The notes beneath the pieces were generated by a model. That model saw nothing but the letters and a program-made list of their open reading frames with translations, was not told the origin of the DNA and searched no databases. From positions 251,972,484-252,036,483 of the forward strand of contig CP136064.1 of the NCBI GenBank assembly GCA_032622095.1: a stretch of DNA of 64,000 nt, read 5' to 3'. This DNA comes from Siphonodentalium dalli (Eukaryota; Mollusca; Scaphopoda; Gadilida; Siphonodentaliidae). The translations under genes and the position numbers were made by a program. Every line of letters begins with the position of its first letter. Within the stretch, counting starts at the first letter, position 1. This document shows positions 32,871 to 45,508 of the stretch, one piece after another.

Positions 32871-35800
32871 TTTAGATACAGCACACCCCACATTATTAAA
32901 TATGTAACACAAGCCGATGTGCCCAACTTCGTCCGGGCTATTTGGGGATTTATGTGTGATCTCCTCCGCCTGGACAAACTATTGTTAGATCGGTCCAAAA
33001 ACATGCCCATATGAGCGTATATGAGCGAGGACAAGGTCAAGGACACGGTCACACGTGAAATTGGACCCGCCCATATTGTTCCCGGGATCAAAGTACATGT
33101 AGGCCTACATACCAAACTCGAGTCGGATTGGTTGAGGTCCAGAAACATACCTATGCGAGCGTATATGAGCGAGGTCAAGGAAGCGGTCGCATGTGAAATT
33201 GGACCCGCCCATGTTGTTCCCAGTATCAAAGTAAGCCTACATACCAAATTTGAGTCGGATAGGTCGAGTAGTTTCCGAATCTATAACACAATCTATATTT
33301 GAAATAATAGTATGATGAACAATCGCATAATTCAACGTATAATTTAAATTAGTTTATTCACGGTGTGACGTTATAGTTTTCAGCCACCATATATGCAAGT
33401 CATTAAACAAAACTTTTTAACTTTTTGTCATAAATGCACGGGCAGTAGAATTTATCGGACAATTTCTTGCGTCGCAGTTCACCACCCAGTGCCAATGGTA
33501 ATGAACAATTCAGCACTTTTCCGTCAGAACAGCGATATACGGTTAGTTGCAGGAACTGGTCAATTGATGCATTCTGATAAGACTAATGGTATCACACAAA
33601 GAACTGCAAAAAATACCATTGGTCTCTTTATATTAATTCACGCCGGTTGATGCAAGATAAAAATGTGAACTTGGTGCAGTTAAATTATTCAGTTATCCAG
33701 AATACACAGGTGCATATAAGATTGTGAATAGAATCATGAACAATTCGTCGTGACGTCAAACAACCATTCCCATGTCGTGTTCCGACACATCGTTAATTCA
33801 TAGTATGATGGCGACACACATATACGCTGGTAGCGAAAAGAATGTTTTATCAATTGTGATGTACCCTCCTGTGATCCCCGTTCCCGACAAGAGTGGTCCC
33901 ACTTCGATAAACAAATAGACTACACTATTGGGTCTCTTATATCGCGGAAATATCTATAAGTTTTAAAAAGAGTAACATCATCATGTCTATCTGTTTGTCA
34001 GTTCGCGATTTTTCTCCCAGACCACTGGACCAATTTTGGGATGGTGACCCGGCCAAATCTAAAAAGTGCAGCTGCCAAATCTAAAAAGAGCACTAGTTTT
34101 CGAGATACCCCTACCCTTGGTAGAACAAGTTGAAAAACAACTTTTTTTAAAAGAAGAAATATATATTGTTCAGGAAAATGATAGTGAAAAAATAACGGAA
34201 TTGGTGGTGCTATTGTCAAATCGACGATGAACGATACCCACCAGTTACTTTTTCCATAAATTAACGATTTTGGTAAAGCGAGGCTTGCGGCTATGTCATA
34301 ACTTATTTGCCAACATTGTTGGTGTTAACATTACTACATCATATCATATCTCTACTTGATATGAACAAAAATATTGGTTAATTTGGATTGTCCTGTCATT
34401 TGGAGCCGAAACATTTATTTTTTGCATATGTAGACAGAATTTAGCAGAAATTTACAACTGTTTGTGAATTAATGGATTTTAGCTACCCTTCCCCCCAAAA
34501 GTTTTTGGTTGAAAAATTACATATTTTTGTTAAGAACTTTACAAAATTTCCCAATTGAACATAATGGGACCCAATATGACTCGTCTGCTGAAATTTGGCC
34601 CGGGGCATTGCTGAAGTGATTAAAGACGTTATCGGGGTTCCAAACCCCAAGTTGCAACAACAACAAAAACAGATAGTATAAATTAACATGCATCTACATC
34701 GACTTTGTAGGACAGAAATATTATTATAAACAACATACTACAGACTGTCTAAATAGAGTCTCATACATATCAAACTTTTGTTGTTAAAGTGATTGTTGGT
34801 GTCCCTCTAAATAATAAGTAATATATAGAAAATAAATATTATGTTCAACTGAATCCCCACTATAGTCTCAACAAGGTGGCAGTTCTCTCCGTTTTATATA
34901 CCAGTATATCTAAATCAAAAGCAAAATAGTGTGATGTGTAGCTGATAGAACGTTGTCATAATTTTCACTTCTTTGTGTGTTCGCAGGCTTTCGGAAAATG
35001 AGCCCTCCAAAGTAATTAAATATTTCCTGATCGAATAACCTTTTCTCCACACCCTCTGCTAAAACGTATACATCATTTTAGTTCGTGGTATGTTCAATAT
35101 TTCAGATAGAGTAGGGGGTCACAAAAACAATAACAAATTGTATTTGCCAGCCGACTATTGCAAAGTATACCAGACTCCCAGGAGCCAGGAACCAACATAT
35201 GCGTATAAATTGTTTACTTCCTGATAGAACTACCCTCTGTCCACAGCCTCAGTTAAAACAGAGCGAGTATTTCATCTGGGAATAGTTTTCGTACAGATGG
35301 ACACGAACTGGTGACATTTAGCATAAACTGCACAATTTTGATACCTTTGTCGCCATTTTGTCCACTTTTATTTATAGTGGTGGCTTAATTTCTACTCAAA
35401 CAGGCAATGTGGTCCATAACCATACATATCACTATACGTGTGCTCTATTCGGGACATTAAAGTAAACATTGATAATTTGTTTAGAAATTTAGTACACATA
35501 CTTCGAAATTCGATTATGAGGGACACACAAAGGCCAAATCCTCGTGATATGGCCAGGGGGGGGGGTCGGAAATAAGTGACATGACATTAGGCTGAAAAAA
35601 CTTTTTTCCGGCTCTTGGGTACCCACCACCCCCCTATTTGAAGGAAAACATATTTTTTTCCAATTTCATGCGGGGTACCCACCCCCTTTTTACCTCCAAA
35701 TCTGTAATATCACACCATTTAAGCTTGATGGTCAGTATTACAGTTACCCATTTCTGGTTCTTCTAAGTCATTCCAACTTTTGTAACAACACGAAACAGTT

Positions 35801-38699
35801 TCTAAAAAATACCTGGAAAAACCCAAAATAACACACAGAATACATGTGCTGATCAGTAAATTATTGATTGATTCTTCCCCAAATATTGTCTAAGGTAGCT
35901 CATAATGCTCATTATACATGTAAACAAATATAAAAGCATTAGTGTACCTTCTTTTCATCACAGAAAGTGTAACTTTAGATGTGTCCCATAGTATCACATG
36001 AATTTATGTCAATTATGATTTTTGAAAAAAATATTAGGGCAACACCACCTGGCAATTAACTCTCCAACAATACAGGTATTCAGCTGAAATCCACTATGTA
36101 TCACAAAACTAATTTTCATTTCCATGAGCTGAGTTCTTGGGCTAGGTACTGTGCTAAGGCCAGACCCAGGTCAAGCATTCATACAAATACATGTACTGCG
36201 TGTAAATAGAAACTTGAAAATAAGACGGTCATATGCAGTCTGCAGAATAAGCTCCAAGGAGGGTGAGTTTTGTGACGCTACCCAGCAGAGTGGGCTATAG
36301 CATTACCAAATTCACCATATGTGACCCTCATATGTAGCTAGTTCTCCATGGTTGGTCGAGACCAAAATAGAATGAGGTCGTTAGAGGTTGAATTTGTTGA
36401 TGCTATGCCGGGTAGTATCGCCAAATTCGCCCTCTGCAGACTTCGATCATTTTGCTGATGACCAGCACATTATTTTTAGACTTGCATATTATATTAAGTT
36501 ATATTATATTTTCTTTCCCGTCTTTTCACTCATCTGTTCTGATTTTGTTTATTCCACTTAGCAGCCTTCTCCATATCTACACATTCAAGGTCTATGTATG
36601 CTCGCCCAATATTTTATCTGGGTCCCACCATCTCAAGATTATTATCTCAGTGATATGCGTTGTTGCAGTCGACAGTCCCATGCCAAGTTCGGATACAATT
36701 TTGACTGAGTCATCTGGTCTGATCAGGTATAATGAGTAAATATTAATGAGATAAATGAATAGCTTTTTTCATTTTATTTATATTAAAGTTTATTCATGTG
36801 CTACATAACTGTCCATTTTCATCTGGAACCAGTAGCATTGGTACATGGCAATGTGATCGGATGTAAAAGGCGAATTACTGAGAGTTTGTTCGTAATCTGG
36901 ATTTCTGAGAAGCATCATGCCCATATCCACACTAACTACCCCCTAAGCACTGCCCTAAGTGTCATACACACCTTAACAATGATGCTGAACACTTTGAGGC
37001 ATTTATATTGAAGAAATGTTGTAAGAGGAAAAAATTGCGACCACTCAGGAAAAAAGTGACTTTTTCGCAGCTGAACCACCCACCCACCCCGGCCTAGTGT
37101 ATGGAAAAAAGTGGATGACCCCCCCCCCTGATATGGCACACAATAATCGGATTTGGATTGGACATCATATCTGGTTGCGCAACTGGTCATTTAATGCTAT
37201 AGGTTTATAGATAGGTATAATATAGGTATAAATAGTAAAGAATGATTAAATTTAACGAAATTTCCCAATTTTATTGCACCAGGATTTTGACCGCCATTTT
37301 TTATTTTTACAAACGAATTTCACAAGAAGTGACAGATATACGTAACGTATATCTGTCATATTGTGTGAACTTCGAATGTAAAAACCAATACGTCATGGTA
37401 ACACAAATACTAAGTTGTATTGCATGTTTTCTGTCATATTTGTAACTTAAGATGAGATCGAAATGAGTGGACTATATCCCCGCGGTCCCCGGAAATGCGG
37501 TCATCTTGGTCCGTCGCCACCATGCCTGGTATCTACATATCCAGTTTTGTTTCATGTTAATATCGAACAGTTCAAATGTGTAAAGTTTAATAAAAGATGC
37601 ACGATGGTCAAGTTAGTTTTCGGGCTTTAAGGGTTATGTGTGGGGCCTGGATCGAATCGCGTAGAATGAGGGCGTATATTAATCATGGCCCAGTAATGCT
37701 TTCACGAAATTCCATGTGTTAAACTCAGATATCCATAAAACAGTAATTTATATAGCTCTGGAACGAATTGGAATAGTTATTTTTATATTTCTCAACGAAT
37801 GACTCAGTCTCTATTTGACGAAATCGATAGGCTAAATATCGGCTTTTACTCTGGAACTATCCATAAATGCGCCATCGCATTATATTCTAATGACATGTAA
37901 TACTACCTGATCTATAGTATAGTGTTCTTTCAAATATAGTTGAAAAGGGAACATTTCTTCGAATTGTCACGAAAAATATTTTGCAGTCGTCACGATGTCA
38001 TGATAGTAGAGAAATCGACAACTACATTCAGAACATATCAACTGCATTCAGAACAAATCAACACATGTTGTATTCGTTCATTCTAGGACGATTCACTCTA
38101 CAGTTGACTATCTATGGACGTTTTTTGTTGCAGTAACCACTGTACAGTAGTCGGCAAAAACGTCGTTAAATTTCGAGGGACGACCTTGGAAATAGGACCG
38201 ATATCCTTAGTATTTTGGCTGCAACTTTTTTCTGTGCGGCAAACGGGATTCGGAATCAGTGATAATGTTGCCAACATATACCACTAGTCCCAATAATAAT
38301 ATAACACCCCCTCCAGCCGCGCCTTGACTATGATGCAAAGTTTTTTGGCGCGTAATTTATATGACGTCTGTGTCAACAGCGTGGCCGCTGTTCTTGCTCA
38401 GAAACCTCGTATAATTTTTACGTCTTTTCTGAACTGTCAAAAATTTTCACTGAAAATACGAGGTTAAGTCATATGCCTAAAACTCTGATTTATGATCATT
38501 GGATTTCGGTCCTGATGAGAATTTATCTGATGTATTTTGATATGTAGATTCCGAATTCGAGAAAAAACACTTTTCGCGCGAAAAATCGTTTTACGAGGTC
38601 TTTGAATACAGCCGACGATATATAAAATGTATTTCAGACAAATCTACCATCAATTCTGGTCCCAAAATGCCACACAGAAGAGTGCGAATTATACATTTT
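32871..38699. other. Centre of the 8.6-kb element, no gene seen
   Basis: There are two direct repeats of about 130 bp at 33015-33145 and 33150-33275 (GAAATTGGACCCGCCCAT). At 34000-34080 a dispersed mollusc-type repeat (TTTTTCTCCCAGACCACTGG) is related to 54350. At 36258-36330 and 36367-36455 there are two hairpins of family H. There is also a G run near 35560. A 22-bp palindrome (GACAGATATACGT/ACGTATATCTGTC) lies at 37331-37357. No coding exon could be supported. Confidence 0.5.
36258..36455. repeat. Two family H hairpins
   Basis: Each is an imperfect palindrome of about 85 bp made of AGAGGTTGAATTTGTTGATG-type and CCAAATTCGCCCTCTGC-type arms around CCGGGTAG/CCCAGCAGAGTGGG centres. Related hairpins lie at 50059-50155 and 50839-50936, with a half copy at 49817-49862. 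Confidence 0.7.
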
Positions 38700-39667
38700 A
38701 CTGACTGGGTAGCTGCATAGCAACGGTTGTGGTGGACATTATGATAGGAAACAAGGACACAAGTCTGTGTAATTCATCCTATATATGTCACAACTATACC
38801 TCAAATATGCAATTCAAAAGAACTTAAGTTGAATGAAATACTGTAATGAGCATTTTATACTTTCGGGTAGTTGCCTAGACAGCGTTGCTAAGCAGCGCCA
38901 AATCTCGACGGGTTCCATATCTGAAAATGATCAGTAAGGTCCAAGGAACATATATTGGAAGTTTCATGGCTTTATCATACGTTGTGCATTTCTTACATTC
39001 CCATACACCAATCGCCTGGACTACACAGAAGCATGATATATTGTGAACTAACTTATTTTGACCCATTGTGGAAAATGGTCACCAAGTTTAAAGGCCTATA
39101 TCTCATGACTGACATGTCGGTTTCAACAATAATGCAGTTCACCATGTAGCACATACGCTACAGATTATTTAGGAGCAAAGATAATGTATTCAAAACTGAT
39201 CTATAAAATCAGTGGGTAGAAAATGTATGACCCGATATGAAAAAAGCTAATACTTTGGTGAATGACCTTGAACTTTGTGTATGACATTGACCTCTAGAGA
39301 TGAAATCTCTCATACCAAAAGAAAGCCCGCCAAGGGTGTCACCCCATACGAATACAAAGATATAGTTATTGCATTGAACTTTCTAGTTGTAGACCATTAT
39401 AGGCATATTTTTTACACTGGCCAAAAACACCATCCGTTGCCATGGAAACACAGATTTTGCACACTAAGCTACACTACCACAGTGCGCCCCAGCCATCATA
39501 TAAACTTGAGCTTAAAAGCTTTGAGAAAAATGTTGATAGAATTTGCCCACCAAAATGGTACCATTCTCGGTCCTGGCTCATGGACTATAACACGAACACA
39601 TCTAACTTGAAAGTTATTTCAATGGGAGTAAAAAAAAAAATTGCCCATCTCTGTGTACAGTACACCT
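38700..39667 (-). repeat. Right arm of the 8.6-kb element
   Basis: This is the inverted partner of 31063-32870. The outermost part has an 11-A run (near 39630) and then the terminal GTGTACAGTACACCT. The short frames here arise from arm sequence and match nothing. Confidence 0.78.
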
Positions 39668-40929
39668 TTAAAGAGTGATCGACTGTGCGTTGCATCGTGA
39701 TTTGTGTTTCCCAGTTCAACCGCCAGTCAATATCACCAGTTGTCAGTTTTATGAGTGGAGTGGAGGCAGCCCAGATGGTTAATTCACTCCACCGCGCATA
39801 GAAACAAGAAAACTATAGTCAGAAATGGTAACGCCCTCGAGATCATATTATTAGGCAAATATAAAATATACTGGTTTCACGAATGCACCACCTCAGAATT
39901 CCGTTAAAACAACTAATCCTTCAAATTATTACAACTGCGGCTTATCGCTGAAGAATTCTCATTCACCACACCAAAAAGCCTCTAAATGCGGACCAACACT
40001 CTACTAATCAAATTAAATACAACCCCGATACTTCGCAATACGACTTTTAGTCTACATTTCAACTAAGACACACTTCATCAGCAATGTTAGCTGCTATATT
40101 ATGCATTGTGTTCCCGCAATAAAATCTTCAAGAGTGGTCCAGCCATTATTCACACCTATATTATAGAAAGCAATTAAGGCGGTCATAAAAAGATACATAC
40201 TGCAACAACGAGACCTCCGCGAAGATACATCCGCAAATACATACATCCTGCAAAAAGTCTAACCGGTACGCAATATAACGAGTACGTTATTAATCAAAGT
40301 TACCCCATAGCTCCTATTATTCGTCAAAAATAACACAAGTAACGAATATATAAACAGAAAACGGTTCATAAAAATACAGTGCAAATATACAATACATTTA
40401 TTATATATGTTACATTTGATCAGTATCTATACTAATAAAACACAATTTTGTTATAATATACCCAAATGGTTGAAATCTATTCGGCGAAAATTGAAACACG
40501 GGGATAAATTGACATGCAGAGAGTCATAGAATAGATGTCGTTCACATCAGATGACTTAAAGGGCTAAAAGTGAACAATACAGAGCGATCCTTGTCAGCTT
40601 AGAAGATATGTAGGGAAATTGGTACAAATGGGACACCTGATCAGGGGAATGTCATGGGATAGGCGCCTTTGATTTAAAATGACTTAAGGGGGGGGGGTAC
40701 TAAATTATATGATACATAAAGAGCGTTTATTATCAGAAGATATGTGGCGAAAATTGGTGTACAAAAGTAAAATGACGCGGGGAAATTTCATTTTGTTAAA
40801 AAGGCATAAATCTCCAGGTTTTGTTTGTTCATGTGATATACAACATCTTCAATTCGTCATGTTGGGATATACGATTTTATTAACCTAGTTTCATAAATTT
40901 GATTCACAACTCATCTACGACTCGTTGTG

Positions 40930-41460
40930 AATCAAATATTTATCAATGGTGCTGCCCCCCCCCCCCCCCCATACCGGGCCCATGCTGTTCCAATTGGTCG
41001 GCTTAAACCACTAGATTCTTTGTAGCATGGAGTTCACGATATATATAAGTTTTGCGACAAAACTTTTTTTCTCACTTTTCGTGCCCCCTCCACTCCCCAC
41101 CACTGACTCGAATAGAGCCACACTAGTTTCCTTAAACCACACCATTTGATTCCTCGTATCATGAAGATGAATGTATATAAGTTTTGTGGAAATCGGCGAC
41201 AAATTATATTTTTTTTATCCAGTTTGGTGGTGTTCTCCCACCCCTTCCCCGACTCGAAAGCCATGCACCACTTTGGCATTTTAAACCACTCCCAAAGACA
41301 TACATATATGGTGGAAATCGGCGACAAAATATTTTTTTTTACTTTTGGTGGCCCTCCCCTCCTCATCAATGTCTCGAATATAGCCACTTTGGTTTCTTTA
41401 AACCACACCATTAGATTACTCGTATCATGGCGATGACAATACGAGACCTGAGAATGTGAC
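40930..41460 (-). repeat. Inverted relatives of the ~300-bp tandem field
   Basis: The phrases TTTGTGGAAATCGGCGACAA, ATTCCTCGTATCATGAAGAT and TTAAACCACACCATTTGAT are reverse complements of the unit found at 16080-18060. Three diverged units are visible. A 16-C run precedes them. Confidence 0.7.
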
Positions 41461-41615
41461 ATTATCAGCTAGATAGAGGTCCTTGCCACGAATCCGGGCT
41501 TCCCATGGTTGCAAACAGACGACTGGTTCAGTTCCGGAACGCAAATCCGGTTTATTCTCGATCGATAATCTCACACCTCTATGGAAGCGTATTGGTGCCA
41601 TTTTGAAGGAAAAAA

Positions 41616-41895
41616 TAACAGCTAATTACCACATAGTAAGTGCTAATTAGCACATACATATCAGCTAATTAGCTGATAATAACAGCTAATTAGCACATAG
41701 TAAGTGCTAATTAGCACATACATATCAGCTAATTAGCTGATAATAACAGCTAATTAGCACATAGTAAGTGCTAATTAGCACATATCAGATAATTAGCTGA
41801 TAATAACAGCTAATTAGCTGATAATATCAGCTAATTAGCACATATGTATCAGCTAATTAGCACATACGTATCAGCTAATTAGCGTAGCTGATAAT
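41616..41895. repeat. AGCTAATTAGC minisatellite, left arm
   Basis: About fourteen copies of the palindromic 11-mer AGCTAATTAGC or a near variant are separated by TGATAATA, ACATACATATC or ACATAGTA spacers. Every unit is itself a palindrome. Confidence 0.9.
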
Positions 41896-42039
41896 AAATG
41901 TAGCTCTATGTAGCCTTATCATAGCTTCGAAGACTAAGTGTCAGTAAAGATATATTTTGGAAGATCTGTTTGAGTGTGTGTTAGGATGTGTGTGTGTGTA
42001 ATCGATGAACTCGAAAACGGCCGACCCGATTTCGATGAA

Positions 42040-42800
42040 ACTTGGTATGTGGGGGTATTTTCGGCCGGGGGGTGAAATAGGCCTATTGATTTGCCCGTGC
42101 GACGTGACCTTGAAATCGGGTCATTTCAAGGTCAAACGCCCGAATATCACGGTATTTCGATGAAACTTGGCATGTGGGTGTATTTTCGGCCGGGGAGTGG
42201 CATAAACCTATTAATTTGCCCGTGCGACGTGACTTTGACCTTGAAATCGGGTCATTTCAAGGTCAAACGCCCGAATATCACGGGATTTCGATGAAACTTG
42301 GTATGTGCATGGGGGTAGTCTCATAAGCATATTCATTTGCCCGAGCGACGTGACCTTGACCTTGAAATCGGGTCATTTCAAGGTCAAACGCCCGAATATC
42401 ACGGGATTTCGATGAAACTTGGTATGTGGTGGTACTTTCGCATGGGGAGTCTCATAAGCATATTCATTTGCCCGTGCGACGTGACCTTGACCTTGAAATC
42501 GGGTCAATTCAAGGTCAAATTGCCAATTTTGATGGTATTTCGACGAAATTTTATACATATGGTTACTTTTGTCCACTGGGTGTTTTAAACGGGTCAAATG
42601 GTGACCCCGACCTGACCTTCCAAATGATCAATTCAAGGTCAAATCGGGTAAAACCGGATGGGTTTCGACGGGTACTTTTGTCGGGTACTTTTGTTCGGGC
42701 AGTGTTTTGGACGGGTCAAATCGTGACCCCACTTGACCTTGGCCTTCAAAATAGACAATTCAAGGTCAAAGCCCGGACGAAGTCGGGTCGGCCACCTTCT
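42040..42800 (+). repeat. ~125-bp tandem repeat
   Basis: Units begin with GCGACGTGACC at 42099, 42224, 42344 and 42476 (spacings 125, 120 and 132). They contain TTGAAATCGGGTCATTTCAA, AACGCCCGAATATCAC and TTTCGATGAAACTTGG. More diverged units continue to about 42800. GAAATCGGGTCATTTC-type stretches are inverted. The GATGAAACTTGGTATGTG phrase is widespread in invertebrate repeats. Confidence 0.85.
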
Positions 42801-43019
42801 AGTTTCTCCGATATAATCCGAGTTGTAACAACTTTCGCTTCAACTGATCGTAATACCGTCCACATTTGATAGAAAGTACCAAATATCCCTATATGAAAGT
42901 CCAAGTCTAAAATAAACAAGTATGATACGATCCATGCCCATGCTCGCTTCAAGCATAAACTAAGTTCTTTACTGACACTAGTCTAGTCTTCGAAGCTATG
43001 ATAAGGCTACATAGAGCTA

Positions 43020-43545
43020 CATTTATTATCAGCTAATTAGCTGATATGTATGTGCTAATTAGCCCTTACTATGTGATAATTAGCTGTTATTATCAGCTAA
43101 TTAGCTGTTGTTATCAGCTAATTAGCTGTTGTTATCAGATAATTAGCTGATACGTATGTGATAATTAGCTGATATGTATGTGGTAATTAGCTGATACGCA
43201 TGCGCTAATTAGCTGATAGTATCAGCTAATTAGCTGTTATTATCAGCTAATTAACTGATGAGTATGTGATAATTAGCACTTACTATGTGCTAATTAGCTG
43301 TTGTTATCAGCTAATTAGCTGATACGTATGTGCTAATTAGCTGATATGTATGTGCTAATTAGCTGATATGCATGTGCTAATTAGTTGATACGTATGCGCC
43401 AATTAGCTGATAGTATCAGCTAATTAGCTGTTATTATCAGCTAATTAGCTGATATGTATGTGCTAATTAGCACTTACTATGTGCTAATTAGCTGTTATTA
43501 TCAGCTAATTAGCTGATACGTATGTGCTAATTAGCACCTACTGGG
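43020..43545. repeat. AGCTAATTAGC minisatellite, right arm
   Basis: This is the inverted partner of the left arm, longer, with about 25 units of TAATTAGCTGATANGTATGT type. Confidence 0.9.
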
Positions 43546-43599
43546 CCAATTTTTGTTTCAAAATGGCACCAATACGCTTCCATATATATACACCTCCTC

Positions 43600-44340
43600 T
43601 CTGTCTATCTGTCTGTTACTCTCTCCCCGTCTCCCACCTCCCTCTCATTCGTTCATTAACCCCCGATCGTTCAGAGTGCAGCTATACGAACAGATCGCCT
43701 TGATTCAATTCCGGGAAGCGAATCCGGGTTATTCTCGATTGATAATCAGTCGGCTATTCTAATGTCAAGGTACTTATTGTTGAACATAGCATATCGGGTG
43801 ACCGCGCCGCGTGTGAAGGGTGAAGGAGGTGGGTGTCCGAGGGGGGGGGGGGGGGGCTCACACGGAACAAACAAAAAATTACCCATCGAGCGCGAATCTG
43901 GAGCATATTTGGCCATTATTTGTGTAATATCTGCACGTATATTAGAGAGGTAATAATGTTTTGGATTTGATCTACCGATTATGTGAGAATATATGACATG
44001 GCAGTATTTGTCTTCATACATGATCAAGTTTTGTGGACTAATGTTTTCTCCATGTATGGGACCGTGACCGCGTGTAGTATAGACTAGGGTAATAAAGAAC
44101 GATGATAAAACCCAACCAACCCCAGATATAATCTGCGTATGATATCCCTTTGCGATCTCATGAAGTTTTGTATAGACCTGCACTCAAAATTGTTATGTTA
44201 TTGGCTGAAGTGGGCTATATAATATATGGAATAGAACGACAGTAAATCACTCATTGCATATATCCCATTATCGTTAGATCTATATATACATGCATGTAGA
44301 ACATGCTATGTAAAGCTTGGAATGTCCTGCATATTTATTT
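43600..44340. other. Non-coding spacer
   Basis: This contains the outer direct repeat of the 2-kb element (43690-43755) and a 16-G run at 43841-43856. The 145-codon frame on the minus strand crossing the G run has proline runs from the homopolymer and no recognised domain. Confidence 0.4.
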
Positions 44341-44359
44341 TCCTATCTATCTCATATAT

Positions 44360-45300
44360 ATTTTGAAGACCTCTGTCTGTCTGTATGTCCTTTATAGAAT
44401 CGAAAACGGGTTGACCGATCGAGACCAAACTTCCTATCCAAAGGTAAAATCCCACGGGAATCGTCGACGTTTGGAGAAGCCCAGAGCACCCATTCTCCAC
44501 TCTCATTCGCACAAAAAACGGCACTGCGGTGGTTAATCAAGTGATAATTTAATGAGCGTTTGTTTTTTGACGCATCGCTATAAAGAGCGTTTGTTTACCA
44601 TTCAACGTTATTAGCATCTGCAGAGAGATATATGTCTGTATGTCATTTATACAAATCTACGATTCTCGACCGATCGGGACGAAACTTGGTACGTGTGTAG
44701 TTTGACCAAAAACCCACGGGGATCGTCGACGTCGCAATTTGGACAAGCTCTGAGCACCGATTCTCCACGCCCAATCATCAAAATCACCGCAAACGCCACT
44801 TCGGGGGTTAAGGAATCAACGATCTTTATATTGACCATATTCGGAGGTGTTAAGGATCAACGCTATTTATTACAATCGCGTTGATAGTTAAAGAGCGTTC
44901 TTATCCGTAGTGTCGTTGATAAAGAGCGTCTATATACACGACGAGTATAAATACGGCTCCATTGATCGTCTCGGGGCGAAAATTTCGTACTTAATTTCGT
45001 ATTTACGGCTTCCTGTGAACGGGGTAGATTTTCATCGGGTCAGTTTTTTCCGCCCGAGGTGATCTTCACCTTGAAACGGGTACCCACAAATGATATATAT
45101 GTGTGTGTCCTTTATTGACTCGAACCGATTGAGCCCAAACATGCTACCTACTGGAAGTGTCATGGACGGGTTAAATTGTGACCCCGACCTGACCTTGACC
45201 TTGAAAATGATCAATTCAAGGTCAAATCGGGTAAAACTGGCGGATTTCGACGAAATTTTACACCTAGATGCATCATAAGTGTCTCGGAAGCTGTTGTAAT
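44360..45300 (+). repeat. Diverged GAAACTTGGTA-type repeats
   Basis: Three openings of one repeat are seen at about 44376, 44630 and 45096, with TGTATGTCCTTTAT, then TCGAAAACGGGTTGACCGAT and AAACTTGGTACGTG. Each is followed by ACGGGNATCGTCGACGT-type and TTGACCTTGAAAATGATCAA-type blocks. TAAAGAGCG recurs at 44580, 44888 and 44920. It is related to 42040-42800. Confidence 0.65.
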
Positions 45301-45508
45301 TGCTTTTTCGAACAAAGCCATGAGACGAACCACGCCAGTGGCGGGCTAACCTGCTAGTACTATATACATGAACAAACTGTATTTGACTTATTCCATATAC
45401 ATGTAATCTATAACCCTGACCTATTGCATGCCAACTGGAATTTTTAACAAAGTTGGGGGAGACCCGCAAATCCCCGGCGTCATATCCCTCTAATGGGCAC
45501 TCGTGATT

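Larger units (their letters stand above)
31063..39667. mobile_element. 8.6-kb TTAA-flanked long-TIR element
   Basis: The ends are AGGGGTACTGTACACC on the left and, reversed, AGGTGTACTGTACAC on the right. TTAA lies outside both (31059-31062 and 39668-39671). Copy A has the uninterrupted site AATTAACTTAAAGAGTGATC with a single TTAA (14801-14804), so this is a precise insertion with TTAA duplication. Long diverged inverted arms follow the ends. The 5.8-kb centre has no ORF over 133 codons and no recognised transposase, integrase or polymerase. By target it resembles piggyBac-type transposition, but size and arm length are unusual for a MITE. It could be a decayed autonomous element, a non-autonomous giant, or an element loaded with later insertions. 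Confidence 0.8.
24913..40920 (+). repeat. Segmental duplication, copy B
   Basis: This is the paralogue of 10164-16060. It begins inside the methyltransferase gene and is extended to 16 kb by insertions at about 25785-29505, 30179-30886 and 31063-39667. It lacks the five insertions of copy A. After the 8.6-kb element, copy B resumes exactly with TTAAAGAGTGATCGACTG at 39668 and runs to the C tract at 40955, ending in a small palindrome (GATTCACAACTC/GTTGTGAATC near 40901-40936) that copy A lacks. Confidence 0.88.
41575..43590. mobile_element. 2-kb long inverted-repeat element
   Basis: The outer ends ATGGAAGCGTATTGGTGCCA (41580) and TGGCACCAATACGCTTCCAT (ending near 43585) are inverted. Inner arm ends GTAGCCTTATCATAGCTTCG (41911) and CGAAGCTATGATAAGGCTAC (43000) are also inverted. 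Each arm is filled with an AT-rich minisatellite. The unique centre is about 1 kb. The element is flanked by a ~50-bp direct repeat (ATCCGGTTTATTCTCGAT near 41545 and ATCCGGGTTATTCTCGAT near 43723). This is a foldback-like architecture without transposase. Confidence 0.8.

Noticed and set aside
32846-33302. Overlapping 133- and 93-codon ORFs
   Set aside because: They lie on two tandem ~130-bp direct repeats and both strands are open. No domain was recognised.
31063-39667. Polinton/Maverick identity for the 8.6-kb element (AG ends, long TIRs)
   Set aside because: The target duplication is TTAA and not a clear 6 bp, the size is too small, and no polymerase, integrase or capsid-type gene could be read.
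41034-41462. 142-codon minus-strand ORF with internal similarity
   Set aside because: The internal similarity comes from three diverged units of the non-coding ~300-bp repeat family. The other strand is equally open.
41616-43545. Regularly spaced palindromic repeats resembling a CRISPR array
   Set aside because: Spacers are short, repetitive and not unique. The arrays are inverted arms of an element and the genome is eukaryotic. No cas gene was seen.
43746-44183. 145-codon minus-strand ORF with proline run
   Set aside because: The proline run is the 16-G homopolymer. No conserved domain was seen.
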